Assembly (NCBI GenBank): GCA_963747835.1
Contig: CAVVGO010000005.1
Span: 558,001 to 622,000, forward strand
Source of the DNA: JAJPKK01 sp963747835
GTDB taxonomy: Bacteria > Pseudomonadota > Alphaproteobacteria > Rhizobiales > Xanthobacteraceae
Direction: 5' to 3'
Length of the DNA stretch: 64,000 bases
A model generated the notes under the pieces. It saw only the letters and a list, made by a program, of their open reading frames with translations, did not search any database and was not told the DNA's origin. Shown here in pieces: positions 18,246 through 27,285 of the stretch. Each line of letters begins with the position of its first letter. Position 1 is the first letter of the stretch. The position numbers and the translations under genes were made by a program.

Positions 18246-18986
18246 CTGGTCCTGCGCTGTGTCTTGATCCTGGCGTTGATCGGGGTGCTGGAGGTGCTGT
18301 GCCGGCTGGGCGTGATCGACCGCTTCACCATGCCGCCGCCAAGCCGCATTCTGGAGGACCTGGTAGGGCTCCTCATCGCCGGCAAGCTTTACGGCGCGAT
18401 CGCCAAGACCATGGCGAACGCGCTCATCGCCTTCGCACTCGCGGTCGCGGCCGGCCTCGTGGCCGGCGTCGTGATCCACAAGTTCCGCCTGTTGCGCGAG
18501 GCGCTCGAGCCGCTGTTCGCGACCTACTACGCCATTCCGGTATTCGCCTTTTATCCGCTGCTCATCATCCTGTTCGGGCTCGGTGATATCCCCCAGATCG
18601 CGATCGCTTTCATGCTGTCGGTCATCGCCATGATCGTGAACACGTTGAACGGCATCGACCGCGTGCCGGCGGTGCTCATCAAGACCGCCCACATGGCGCG
18701 CATGTCGTCGGTCGAGACGGCGCTGACGATGACGTTGCCCTACGCGGCGCCGCATTTGCTCACCGGCGCGAAGCTCGCGCTCGCTTATGCGCTGATCGGC
18801 ATCATCGGCAGCGAATTCATCATGTCGCGGGGCGGCATGGGGTTCGAGATCGCCTTCGCCTATACGAATTTCGACAACGCCGTCATGTATCCGCTGATCG
18901 TGCTCATCCTCGTCATCTCGATCGGCGTCAATGCCTGCATCGGCGTATGGGAAAAGCGCATCCTGACGCGGCGGGGGCTGCGATGA
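18234..18986 (+). CDS. ABC transporter permease (SsuC/TauC type)
   Basis: A 250-residue inner-membrane protein with about six helices. It has the permease EAA-like loop in VETALTMTLPYAAPHLLTGA and the IGSEFIMSRGGMGFEIAFAY segment typical of nitrate/taurine permeases. The start is the third of three ATGs in a 17-bp triplication; the other two ATGs open six-codon frames and stop. Its stop overlaps the next permease start by 4 bp. It forms a heteromeric channel with the 18983 product. Confidence 0.88.
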   Translation: MNRALVLRCVLILALIGVLEVLCRLGVIDRFTMPPPSRILEDLVGLLIAGKLYGAIAKTMANALIAFALAVAAGLVAGVVIHKFRLLREALEPLFATYYAIPVFAFYPLLIILFGLGDIPQIAIAFMLSVIAMIVNTLNGIDRVPAVLIKTAHMARMSSVETALTMTLPYAAPHLLTGAKLALAYALIGIIGSEFIMSRGGMGFEIAFAYTNFDNAVMYPLIVLILVISIGVNACIGVWEKRILTRRGLR

Positions 18987-19741
18987 CGGCGCGCACCGGG
19001 ACAAGGATCGGGGACTGGCGCGGATCGGCGATGCTGGTGGTCGGCGTGGTCGTGGCATGGCAACTGCTCTACGCCATCGTGGGCGATGTCGCGCTGCGCT
19101 CGCCGCTCGAGACCGTGGTATTTACCGCCGGCCTGCTCGGGCGCGACACGTTCTGGCCGCATCTTGCCGAGACCGCCGAGGCATTCGCGGTGGCGCTCGT
19201 CATCGCGACCGCGCTCGGGCTTGTGCTTGGCTTCGCGCTGGGCTTTCACCGGATCGCCGGCGACGTGCTGGAGCCGGTGCTGGTCGCGATCTATTCGGTG
19301 CCGAAGCTCACGCTCTATCCGATCGTGTTGCTGTCCTTCGGCCTCGGCATGCCGGCCAAGATCGCGTTCGGCGTCATTCACGGCTTCGTGCCGATCGCGC
19401 TCTTCACCGTCGGGGCGGTGCAGAACGTCAAGCCGGTGCTGATCAAGACCGGCCGCGTGCTGAAACTGGGCTGGCGCGACATGGTGGTGCACCTGCTGTT
19501 TCCGGCGGCGCTGCCGGAAATCTTCACCGGCCTGCGCATCGGGTTCGCGCTCACGCTGATCGGCACGTTGCTGGGCGAGATGTTCGCCTCCCAGCGCGGC
19601 CTCGGCTACATGCTGATGAACGCCATCGGGCTGCACAATGTGGATGTCATCATGGCGGTGACGTTCCTGATCACGGTGTTCGCCGCCGTGGCAAGCAGCA
19701 TCCTGATCGCGGTGGACCGGCGGCTGCACCGGGGAAGTTGA
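18983..19741 (+). CDS. ABC transporter permease (SsuC/TauC type)
   Basis: A 252-residue permease starting in an ATGA overlap with the upstream permease. The membrane core includes LVIATALGLVLGFALGFHRI and the EAA-like loop DMVVHLLFPAALPEIFTGLR, followed by GEMFASQRGLGYMLMNAIG. An operon with two different permeases and one ATPase indicates a heterodimeric channel. It is the last gene of the operon and converges on the HigA-like gene. Substrate unknown. Confidence 0.88.
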   Translation: MTARTGTRIGDWRGSAMLVVGVVVAWQLLYAIVGDVALRSPLETVVFTAGLLGRDTFWPHLAETAEAFAVALVIATALGLVLGFALGFHRIAGDVLEPVLVAIYSVPKLTLYPIVLLSFGLGMPAKIAFGVIHGFVPIALFTVGAVQNVKPVLIKTGRVLKLGWRDMVVHLLFPAALPEIFTGLRIGFALTLIGTLLGEMFASQRGLGYMLMNAIGLHNVDVIMAVTFLITVFAAVASSILIAVDRRLHRGS

Positions 19742-19789
19742 GGGGCGACGCTTCGGGTTGGCGGGCGCGCCGCCGTCCCGACGCGCCGA

Positions 19790-20093
19790 TCAGGCGGCGC
19801 GTTTCGCCTTGATGCGCTTCACATCTTCGGGCTTTAGGTTGCGCCGTGCGATTTTCAGGTCGTAATAGCTTTGAAGGTTCATCCAGAACTCCGGGCTGTT
19901 GCCGAAATACAGGCTCAGACGCAGCGCCGTATCGGGCCGTGATCCGGCGCCGATTGTTGACGATCTCCGCAATACGGTTTGGCGAAATGCCGATCGCCTT
20001 CGCAAGCTGATTTTGCGACAGTCCGTATTCGACCAAAAACTCCTCTTTCAGCATCTCACCGGGAGTAACCGGTGCAAACTCGTTGTCAGCCAT
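19790..20093 (-). pseudogene. HigA-like antitoxin, frameshifted
   Basis: Starting at ATG 20093 (an alternative is 20099), the product begins MADNEFAPVTPGEMLKEEFL and has an Xre-type helix-turn-helix with GLSQNQLAKAIGISPNRIAE. After RRRIT the frame shifts at the GGG run 19934-19936. Removing one base restores DTALRLSLYFGNSPEFWMNL, which completes the normal HigA fold of about 100 residues. HigA normally represses its own operon and neutralises the HigB RNase toxin. No HigB gene is adjacent on either side, so it is an orphan. The shift may be real or a base-calling error. Confidence 0.82.
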
Positions 20094-20112
20094 TGTCATC
20101 TCCGTCAGCGGC

Positions 20113-20166
20113 ATGCAGACCACAACTCGGGGGTCGGTCACGGCAATCAAGGAGATCGGTGGCACG
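20113..20166 (+). pseudogene. Relic of a chemotaxis-receptor gene
   Basis: Translation in one frame gives MQTTTRGSVTAIKEIGGT. This closely matches MQTATQESVAAIKEIGGT in the signalling domain of the receptor that begins 75 bp downstream (DNA at about 21679-21732). The DNA also aligns with only scattered changes. No other part of the receptor is recognisable here. It looks like the leftover of a second, upstream receptor copy removed by deletion. It overlaps the presumed promoter region of the divergent HigA-like gene. Confidence 0.65.
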
Positions 20167-20240
20167 AGCAAGCATCAACACGCAAATTTAACTCAAATCG
20201 CGAATAACTGGATTTGTTCCTGCCACCGAGGGTCGCCACA

Positions 20241-21998
20241 ATGTTCCGCCTTCTCAATCGCGTCTTCACTCGCATCCTGCTGCTGGCCGTGCTGGCTGTA
20301 TCGCTGCTCGCCGGCATCGGCTTCGTCGTGATCCATGAAGGGCAGAATCAGCTGTTCGAGCAGAAAAAGAGCGATATCCGCCACATCGTCGAGGGCGCCG
20401 CGGGGGTCGTCGCCGACCTCGACAAGCGCGCCGCCGCCGGCGAAATGACCCGCGAACAGGCCCAGGAGCAGGCGAAACGGGCGCTGAGCGCCATGCGCTA
20501 CGAGGGCAAGGAATATCTGTTCGTCATCGACGCGAGCGGAATCGATATCGTCAATCCCGCTATCCCGAGCCTCATTGGAACCAATATGATCAATGCGCGG
20601 GATGCGAAGACCGGTAAGGCCTTTGTGCAGGAGATGGTCGAGATCGCCAAGAGCGGACGCGGTTATACCAGCTATAACTTTGCCAAGCCCGGCAGCACCG
20701 AGCCGACACCGAAGATCGCCTACGTAATCGGCTACCAGCCCTGGGGCTGGGGGATCGCGACCGGCGTCTGGTACGACGACATCGACGCGTTGCAGGACCA
20801 AATCACCAACAAGGCCATCATCTGGCTCATCGCCGGCGCCTTTGCCCTGCTGGTGTGCGTGTTCTGGCTGACCCGCTCGATCATCAAGCCGGTCGGACGC
20901 CTCACCGAATCGCTCAAGCGGCTGGCCGGCGGCGATATCGAGGCGCCGGTCGCGGGATCGGATCGCGGCGACGAGTTCGGCACCATCGCGCGCGCCGTCG
21001 AGGAGGTGCGCGATACCATCCGCAATCAGATGACGGAACGGATGCGGCTCGACGATGAGGCCAAGGCCCGCGCCAATGCCGAGCGCCGGACCGCCGACGC
21101 GCGCGAAACCGCCGAGGCGAAGGCCGCGGCGGAGCGCGCGGATGCTACCCGCAAGGGGGCGATGAACAAGCTTGCGAACGAGTTCGAGGCCGCGGTCGGC
21201 AGCATCATCCAGGCGGTCTCGTCCGCCTCGACCGAATTGGAGGCTTCGGCCGGCATGCTGACAAGGACCGCCGAAACCACCCAGCAGCTCTCCGGTGCGG
21301 TCGCGTCGGCGTCTGAAGATGCCTCCAGCAACGTGCAGTCGGTTGCCTCCGCCACCGAGGAAATGACCGCGTCAATCAGCGAGATCGGCCGCCACGTGCA
21401 GCAATCCAGCAAGATCGCGATCGAAGCCGTGAAGCAGGCCGCAAAAACCGATACCCGGATCGGAGAGCTGTCCAAAGCGGCGGCACGTATCGGCGATGTG
21501 GTCAAGCTCATCACCGCAATCGCGGAGCAGACCAACATGCTGGCGCTCAATGCGACGATTGAGGCCGCCCGCGCCGGCGAGGCCGGCAGGGGCTTCGCCG
21601 TGGTGGCGCAGGAGGTCAAGGCGCTCGCGGCGCAAACCGCCAGGGCGACCGAAGAGATCGGCGCCCAGATCGCCGGGATGCAGACCGCGACCCAGGAATC
21701 GGTCGCGGCCATCAAGGAGATCGGCGGCACCATCGGCAGCATTTCCGACATCACCACAACCATCGCGACCGCGGTGGAGGAACAGGGCGCCGCCACCCGG
21801 GAGATCGCCCGCAGCGTCAGCTCCGCCGCCGCGGGAACGGCGAAAGTCGCCACCAACATCACCGACGTAGACCGCGGCGCCGGCGAGACCGGCGCCGCGT
21901 CCGGCAAGGTGCTGTCTTCGGCGCAGTCGCTATCGAAGGAAAGTCAAAGGCTCAAGGCCGAGGTGGAACGGTTCCTCAGCACCGTCCGGGCGGCTTGA
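20241..21998 (+). CDS. Methyl-accepting chemotaxis protein
   Basis: A 585-residue transmembrane receptor. TM1 is at about residues 10-30. A periplasmic single-Cache domain follows (about 35-185; EGKEYLFVIDASGIDIVNP and GWGIATGVWYDDID). TM2 is at about 195-215, then a HAMP domain, a short coiled linker and the cytoplasmic signalling domain with hairpin tip IAEQTNMLALNATIEAARAG. It senses a small molecule in the periplasm and controls CheA. No pentapeptide tether for CheR/CheB is visible at the C-terminus. ATG 20241 is preferred over an upstream in-frame ATG because a basic N-region directly precedes TM1. Confidence 0.92.
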   Translation: MFRLLNRVFTRILLLAVLAVSLLAGIGFVVIHEGQNQLFEQKKSDIRHIVEGAAGVVADLDKRAAAGEMTREQAQEQAKRALSAMRYEGKEYLFVIDASGIDIVNPAIPSLIGTNMINARDAKTGKAFVQEMVEIAKSGRGYTSYNFAKPGSTEPTPKIAYVIGYQPWGWGIATGVWYDDIDALQDQITNKAIIWLIAGAFALLVCVFWLTRSIIKPVGRLTESLKRLAGGDIEAPVAGSDRGDEFGTIARAVEEVRDTIRNQMTERMRLDDEAKARANAERRTADARETAEAKAAAERADATRKGAMNKLANEFEAAVGSIIQAVSSASTELEASAGMLTRTAETTQQLSGAVASASEDASSNVQSVASATEEMTASISEIGRHVQQSSKIAIEAVKQAAKTDTRIGELSKAAARIGDVVKLITAIAEQTNMLALNATIEAARAGEAGRGFAVVAQEVKALAAQTARATEEIGAQIAGMQTATQESVAAIKEIGGTIGSISDITTTIATAVEEQGAATREIARSVSSAAAGTAKVATNITDVDRGAGETGAASGKVLSSAQSLSKESQRLKAEVERFLSTVRAA

Positions 21999-22063
21999 GG
22001 AATAATCGAAGCGAGTGCAACGCGTGAGACTTGCTTCGTGGCGGTCTCAACACGCCGGCCAGG

Positions 22064-23056
22064 TCATTGAACCACGTATGGCTTGATCTGGTCGGCAAAA
22101 TACTCCGCGGCTTTGTGCGGCGATTTAAGCTCGCCACTCTCCACCATCATGTCGACGACGGCCTGCCATTTGTCGGCGTGAACCCGGTAATCCCACCCGA
22201 TCAACGGCATGTCCTTGACGAGCGCCGGATCAAGGCCGGTGTATGCCACCACCTCGGCTCGCGCGCGTGGCGCATCCGCCATCATGTAGTCGATCAATTC
22301 CTTGATCGCTTCGTTGAAGCGGGCGATGACTGCGCCGTTGCTCTTGGCGTAGGTCGACTTGACAAACCAGGCGCCGAGCGGCTGCTCGGGGATCGAGTCC
22401 ACGTAATCCCACACCACGACCCGCCCCAGGCCGGACGCGATCAACTGCGTCGTGTAAGGGTCGACGGTGTCCACCGCGTCGACCTGCTTGGACCGCAGCG
22501 CATCAACCTGGCTCGGAAACGGTATCTCCAGCAACTGGAGCTGATTGACGTCGACGCCGGCGCGGCGGAACAGCATCTGCATCGCCACGGTCTTCTGGCT
22601 GTGAAGACTGGACACAGCAATCTTTTTGCCCGCGAGGTCCGCGATCGTCCGATAAGGGGAATCGTTGCGCACCTCGAGCGCACCGGTATCCGGCCCGGCC
22701 TTTTTCGCAATCTCGTTCTGCGAGATCGCCACCAGGTCAAAGCCGCGTTCCACCGCCGTCATCGCGGTGCCGGGGATTGATAAGAAGACATCGACGGAGC
22801 CGCCGCGGTGGGCCGCGACGGCCTCGTTGCCGGTCCTGAACTCGACGATGGTCACGTCGAGGCCATGCCTTTGAAAAATGCCACGTTCCTTCGCGGTCCA
22901 TGGATTGGTCAGCGCCGCCATCTTCAAGACGCCGATCTTCAAAGGTGTGAGCTTCGGCTCCTGTTGCGCGACGCCGACCGCGATCGGTCCGAGCAGCACG
23001 CCCATGACGAGCACAGCCGACAAGGGCATGAATAATCTCGCGTGGTGCATGTTCAA
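22064..23056 (-). CDS. ABC transporter substrate-binding protein (nitrate/taurine type)
   Basis: A 330-residue periplasmic receptor with a signal peptide ending near VGVAQQ. The mature domain starts LKIGVLKMAALTNPWTAKER. GGSVDVFLSIPGTAMTAVER and DAVDTVDPYTTQLIASGLGR are shared almost word for word with the broken receptor genes at 36378 and 38896, so the three are recent paralogues. It is the last gene of the long leftward catabolic operon. It probably delivers an organic anion, perhaps an aromatic acid, to one of the ABC channels encoded upstream. Confidence 0.86.
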   Translation of the reverse strand: MNMHHARLFMPLSAVLVMGVLLGPIAVGVAQQEPKLTPLKIGVLKMAALTNPWTAKERGIFQRHGLDVTIVEFRTGNEAVAAHRGGSVDVFLSIPGTAMTAVERGFDLVAISQNEIAKKAGPDTGALEVRNDSPYRTIADLAGKKIAVSSLHSQKTVAMQMLFRRAGVDVNQLQLLEIPFPSQVDALRSKQVDAVDTVDPYTTQLIASGLGRVVVWDYVDSIPEQPLGAWFVKSTYAKSNGAVIARFNEAIKELIDYMMADAPRARAEVVAYTGLDPALVKDMPLIGWDYRVHADKWQAVVDMMVESGELKSPHKAAEYFADQIKPYVVQ

Positions 23057-23104
23057 ACTCCAGATTGTCCGGCTTGAATGAAGGCGCGTTGCTCTCGGCG
23101 CATG

Positions 23105-23950
23105 TTATCGGGTTTCCGTCGCGCCGCGATAGGCATCGATGATTTCCGATCCGGTCGCGAACCAGACCTTGTCGTGCCCGGCAATGTATTGAAGCGCGCG
23201 GTCAAGATAGCGGATGCGGTGCGGCGATCCGATCAGGAACGGATGCAATGCGATGCTCATGACCCGCGGGCTGCGCGCGGATTCCTCGTACAGCACATCG
23301 AAGGCGTCGCGGATGCGCTGATGAAAATCCTGAATGCTGATGGAGGGCATGTTGAACAGCGGCATGTCATTGAGCTCGAGCGTATAGGGGATACTGTAGA
23401 GTCCGTTGTTCATGCGATAGGGGAGGTCGTCGTTGACCCAGTCGCACGTGTAGTCGACGCCGTGCCGGCGCAGCAGATCGAGCGTGTTCCAGGTCTCGGT
23501 CAGGCCGGGGCCGAGCCAGCCCCGCATGGATTGCCCGTAGCCGCCGATGATGTCGCGGGTTTCCGCGATCTCTTTTATCTCCTGGGCCTCGGTCATTCCG
23601 GTCAGCATCACCGAATTGGTGAGGCCGTGCCCCATCAATTCCCAGCCCAGTTTCACGCACGCTTCCATGATGCGGGGATAGTGGCGGCCGACTTCCCCGT
23701 TGAGCGCGACGGTGCCGCGAATGCCGTGCTTGGCGAACACGTCCATGATGCGCCAGATACCGACACGGTTGCCGTAGTCACGGCGGGAGTAGTTGCGGAT
23801 GTCGGGCGCGCCGGGGCCAAGCTCAAGGTGGAAATGTTCGATATTCGGTATGATCCAGACTGCGATCCGGGCGCCGTTCGGCCACGCAAAGGGCGGATGA
23901 TCGACGATCGCCCGGTAGGGATAGTGTCGAAACGGATCGGGTGCGGTCAC
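23105..23950 (-). CDS. Polysaccharide deacetylase-fold hydrolase (PuuE-like)
   Basis: A 281-residue protein of the carbohydrate-esterase-4 fold. It resembles allantoinase PuuE and related amide hydrolases more than chitin deacetylases. Visible features are WPNGARIAVWIIPNIEHF at the first strand, LMGHGLTNSVMLTGMTEAQE with the metal-site His, and SIALHPFLIGSPHRIRYLD near the C-terminus. There is no signal peptide, so it is cytoplasmic. Its start overlaps the preceding oxygenase gene by 4 bp. In this operon it probably opens an amide or lactam, or acts on an oxygenated ring product; that is inference. Confidence 0.8.
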   Translation of the reverse strand: MTAPDPFRHYPYRAIVDHPPFAWPNGARIAVWIIPNIEHFHLELGPGAPDIRNYSRRDYGNRVGIWRIMDVFAKHGIRGTVALNGEVGRHYPRIMEACVKLGWELMGHGLTNSVMLTGMTEAQEIKEIAETRDIIGGYGQSMRGWLGPGLTETWNTLDLLRRHGVDYTCDWVNDDLPYRMNNGLYSIPYTLELNDMPLFNMPSISIQDFHQRIRDAFDVLYEESARSPRVMSIALHPFLIGSPHRIRYLDRALQYIAGHDKVWFATGSEIIDAYRGATETR

Positions 23951-24996
23951 GACGCCATGCTCCTTGCGATCGGGTGGGGTTCCGTCGTCAGCGATAGTTT
24001 AGGCATGATGCGATCGATGAATGTGTGCAGACCATCCATCATCGGATGAAAATGCAGCATCAGCAAATCGATGCCCAGCGCGTCATATTGATGGATGCGG
24101 TCGATGATCAAATCCGGCGTGCCGACCAGACCGGCCCCGAGCGCCAGGGCCGGAACCAGCGCGATGCGGTTGGTGGCGCCGTAGGCCTCGAGCGCGTCAG
24201 CCTGGGCGTGGGCGTCCGGCAGGCTGTCGCTGCAGATCATGTGCGTGCTCAAACCGTAGCGGAGCTTGCGGCCGTGGGCCTTGGCGCGTTGGTTCATGTC
24301 GGCGACGTCGCGGCCCATCCCGGCGATGTTGTCATCGAAGTTGCGGTAGCCAGGCTTGTAGGACGCGAACCACACGTCGCAGTGGCGCGCAATCGAGTCC
24401 TTTCCGGGTCCGGACCGGCTCGCCGCATAAAGCGGCGGATGCGGACGGCTGCGCGGCGCGGTCGGCAGTTTGCCGTCCGTGAGGCGGAAGAACTCGCCTT
24501 CGAAGGTGAACGGCGATCCGGCCCACAGGCCTTTCAGGACGGTCAAGAATTCGTCCATGCGGCGGCCGCGCGCTTCCGGATCGTCGAGCCACGAGCCGTT
24601 GCCGTACATGTTGAATTCGTCCGCCCACCAGCCGTTGATGATGTTGACCGCGGCGCGGCCGCCGCTGATCCGGTCAAGCGTCGCGCCGAACTTCGCGGCG
24701 AGCTGCGGCAGAACGATGCCGGGATGCACCGCCGGCATGATTTCGATGGTGCTGGTCTGTGCCGCGAGCGCTGAGGCCAGCATCCAGGAATCGAGATCGG
24801 GGCCGAGATAGCGCTGGGCGATCAGCGTGGAGTGAAAGCCGGCGTCTTCAGCGGTGCTGACAATGTCGAGGGCGAAGCTGTACGAATTGTCGGGGCCGTC
24901 GCCCGATCCCGGCGTGGTCAACTCGGTGACCGCGTCCTGCATGCGCGGTTCCGGCCTTATGGTGTGCGGCAAAGGGGTCCAGATACCAAAACGCAT
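23947..24996 (-). CDS. LLM-class flavin-dependent monooxygenase (SsuD-like)
   Basis: A 349-residue luciferase-like TIM barrel using reduced flavin and O2. It has SYSFALDIVSTAEDAGFHS, the bacterial-luciferase core GGRAAVNIINGWWADEFNMY, and the FMN-phosphate region after RPHPPLYAASRSGPG. Members oxidise sulfonates, amines, heterocycles and thioethers. ATG 24996 has a GGAGG ribosome-binding site. It is translationally coupled to the deacetylase-fold gene. No flavin reductase gene is seen in the operon, so reduced flavin must come from elsewhere. Confidence 0.87.
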   Translation of the reverse strand: MRFGIWTPLPHTIRPEPRMQDAVTELTTPGSGDGPDNSYSFALDIVSTAEDAGFHSTLIAQRYLGPDLDSWMLASALAAQTSTIEIMPAVHPGIVLPQLAAKFGATLDRISGGRAAVNIINGWWADEFNMYGNGSWLDDPEARGRRMDEFLTVLKGLWAGSPFTFEGEFFRLTDGKLPTAPRSRPHPPLYAASRSGPGKDSIARHCDVWFASYKPGYRNFDDNIAGMGRDVADMNQRAKAHGRKLRYGLSTHMICSDSLPDAHAQADALEAYGATNRIALVPALALGAGLVGTPDLIIDRIHQYDALGIDLLMLHFHPMMDGLHTFIDRIMPKLSLTTEPHPIARSMAS

Positions 24997-25014
24997 GCTG
25001 CCTCCGCGACGATA

Positions 25015-25776
25015 TTACCAGCTCAATTGGCCGCCGTTGGGATGAACGATCTGGCCGGTGATGTAAGAAGCCCGGTCGGACAACAGGAAATCCGCAACGG
25101 CCGCGATTTCCTCCGGGCGCCCCAACCGATGCATCGGAAGGTCCGCGACGAACCTGGCCTCGGCCGCCTCCCATTGCCCGGGCGTGCGGCCGGAGCGCAG
25201 CAACGGCGTGTCCACCGGGCCCGGGCCCAGCGCATTGACGCGGATGCGGTCGGCGGCAAATTCGAGCGCCAGCGACTTGGTCAGCGAATAGACGGCGGAC
25301 TTCGCCGCCGCGTAGGCGGCTGCCCCGGCAAAGCCCAACACGGCGTAATCGGACGACATCGTCAAAATGGCGCCGCGGCGCCGCGCCCGCATGCCGGGGA
25401 GCACGGCCTGCGCGCACAGGAACGTACCTTTGACATGGGTCTGCATCATGGCGTCCCAATCGGCTTCGGTGATGTCCTCCACCGGGGCGCGCCGGTTGAT
25501 CCCGGCATTGCTGAACAGCGCGTGCACCGGCCCGACGGCGCCGTCGATTGCCCGCATCATCGCGGCAACCGACGCGCGGGATGAGACATCGACCTCCACC
25601 GCGAAAACCTGACGGCCCGCCTGCTTCAGCTCGGCGGCGAGTGCATGAGCCGCGGACCCGTCTCGATCCGCGATGACCACGCGCATGCGTTCTGCCAGGC
25701 GCCGCGCGGCGGCCCTGCCGATTCCGCTTGCCGCGCCGGTGATCAGTACCGTTTCCATTTCGGTGTCGGATGTCAT
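25015..25776 (-). CDS. Short-chain dehydrogenase/reductase
   Basis: A 253-residue classical SDR. It has the NAD(P)-binding TGAASGIGRAAARRLAER, a NAG motif in FSNAGINRRAPVEDI, the catalytic Ser in LTMSSDYAVLG, and Tyr-x3-Lys in AAYAAAKSAVYSL. An Asp (IADRDGS) follows the second strand, favouring NAD. It starts 2 bp after the stop of another SDR gene, so the pair is co-translated. In this operon it probably oxidises or reduces an alcohol/ketone intermediate; the substrate is unknown. Confidence 0.9.
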   Translation of the reverse strand: MTSDTEMETVLITGAASGIGRAAARRLAERMRVVIADRDGSAAHALAAELKQAGRQVFAVEVDVSSRASVAAMMRAIDGAVGPVHALFSNAGINRRAPVEDITEADWDAMMQTHVKGTFLCAQAVLPGMRARRRGAILTMSSDYAVLGFAGAAAYAAAKSAVYSLTKSLALEFAADRIRVNALGPGPVDTPLLRSGRTPGQWEAAEARFVADLPMHRLGRPEEIAAVADFLLSDRASYITGQIVHPNGGQLSW

Positions 25777-25778
25777 GG

Positions 25779-26519
25779 TCAGAACATGCGGGCGCCGCCG
25801 GTGATCCGGAGGTCCTGGCCGGTTACGAAGCTTGCATCGTCGCTGAGCAGAAACAGGACAGCCTCCACCATGTCGTCGACCGAACCGATCCGGCCGAGCG
25901 GGACCGCCGCCGCGCGGGAGAACATTTCGTCTTCCGTCATGTTGCCGCGCGGTTGCGGCGTGTCGGTGATGCCCGGCGACACGATGTTGACCCGGATGCC
26001 GTCAGCCGCCGTTTCCAGCGCCACCGAGCGGGCGAGACCAAGCACGCCGCCCTTGGTGGCCGCATAATGCGCGCCATCGATGGCGCCGCCGCGGGCGATA
26101 GACGAGGAAAACAGCACAATGCTGCCGCTCCGCCGTTGTCGCATCGCGGGAAGCACGGCCTGGATCGCGAACAGGCTGCCCTTGAGGTTGACGGCGAACG
26201 TGTCGTCCCACAGCGCGTCGTCGAGTTCGAGGAACGGCTTCGCCTTGAACACGGCGGCACAAGTGACGAGCCCCCGGATCGAACCGGCGGCGGCCTGCGC
26301 CTGCGCGGCGCAACGCTGCAACGCCGCGCGGTCACGCACATCCACGGTCCGGGTCAAGAGATTGGGGCGGGTCCCAAGCCCCGCCAACCCATCCTCGGAA
26401 TGATCGCAGGCACAAACGAACGTGCCATCGTCCACCAGCCGCCGTGTCAGCGCGAACCCGATTCCGCTCGCGGCCCCGGTGACGATGATCGCTCCGTCTG
26501 GTGTTTCAGGTTTCGACAC
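25779..26519 (-). CDS. Short-chain dehydrogenase/reductase
   Basis: A 246-residue classical SDR with TGAASGIGFALTRRLVDD, the catalytic Ser in VLFSSSIARGG and Tyr-x3-Lys in HYAATKGGVLGLARS. The NAG position reads VTCAAVFKAKP, so the usual NNAG is weakened to TCAA, a departure from the consensus. It overlaps the upstream permease gene by 14 bp and is followed after 2 bp by a second SDR. The two are divergent in sequence, which suggests successive steps rather than duplicates. Confidence 0.89.
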   Translation of the reverse strand: MSKPETPDGAIIVTGAASGIGFALTRRLVDDGTFVCACDHSEDGLAGLGTRPNLLTRTVDVRDRAALQRCAAQAQAAAGSIRGLVTCAAVFKAKPFLELDDALWDDTFAVNLKGSLFAIQAVLPAMRQRRSGSIVLFSSSIARGGAIDGAHYAATKGGVLGLARSVALETAADGIRVNIVSPGITDTPQPRGNMTEDEMFSRAAAVPLGRIGSVDDMVEAVLFLLSDDASFVTGQDLRITGGARMF

Positions 26520-27264
26520 TGGTGCCGCGCCAACGCAGAAGATGGTTCTCGAGCTTCAGGAACGCATAATTGATGGCGAAGCCCAGGACACCCAAGGTGA
26601 AGATGCCGGCAAACATTTCGGGCACCCGAAAGATGCGCTGCATGTCCAGGATGAAATAGCCGATGCCGCTGCTGCCGGCGATCATCTCGGCGACCACGGC
26701 AACGATGAGCGATATGCCGAGGCTGATGCGCATGCCGGTCAGGATGTTGGGCAAGGACGCCGGCAACACGATGGACCACAGGGTCCGCAGCCAGGACACG
26801 CCAAACGTGCGGCCGGTATCGATCAGCACCGGATCGATGCCGCGTACGCCGCTGTAGGTGTTGAGCAGGATCGGAAAGATGCAGGCGAGGAATACAACGA
26901 AGATCTTCATTTCGTTGTCGATGCCGAGGAACAGGATGGCCACCGGGATATAGGCGGAGCTCGGGATGGGCCGGACAAATTCGGTGATGGGTTCCAGCAA
27001 CTGATAGACGAACGGGATACTCCCCATCAGCAACCCGACCGGCACCGCGACCAATGCCGCCAGGCCGAACCCCATGAAGATGCGCCACAGGGTCGGGCCG
27101 AGGCTCGCCAGCAGCGTTCCTCCGGTCATGCTCTGCACCCAGGAATACGCGATGGTGCTGACGCGCGGCATCGATACCGGATCGATCCACTGTTCTGCCG
27201 AGGCTATCTCCCACAGCAGCAGCAGTACGACGATCAGCAGAAAGCCAGGCCACCTTTTGGTCAT
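26506..27264 (-). CDS. ABC transporter permease (SsuC/TauC type)
   Basis: A 252-residue permease with about six helices. The first is at residues 5-22 (WPGFLLIVVLLLLWEIAS). The EAA-like loop is in TLWSIVLPASLPNILTGMRI. The segment GSSGIGYFILDMQRIFRVPE near the C-terminus is also typical. It pairs with the ATPase genes at 27286 and 28149 and with the second permease at 30168 or a homodimer of itself. Two ATPases and two permeases in one operon point to two importers or one asymmetric one. Confidence 0.88.
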   Translation of the reverse strand: MTKRWPGFLLIVVLLLLWEIASAEQWIDPVSMPRVSTIAYSWVQSMTGGTLLASLGPTLWRIFMGFGLAALVAVPVGLLMGSIPFVYQLLEPITEFVRPIPSSAYIPVAILFLGIDNEMKIFVVFLACIFPILLNTYSGVRGIDPVLIDTGRTFGVSWLRTLWSIVLPASLPNILTGMRISLGISLIVAVVAEMIAGSSGIGYFILDMQRIFRVPEMFAGIFTLGVLGFAINYAFLKLENHLLRWRGTSVET

Positions 27265-27285
27265 GCGAAGGTCCCTGAACGCCGG

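Noticed and set aside
17475..19058. A 527-codon minus-strand frame over the importer operon
   Set aside because: It is antisense to an ATPase and a permease with complete motifs, and its product is an Asp/Arg/Gln-rich low-complexity chain.
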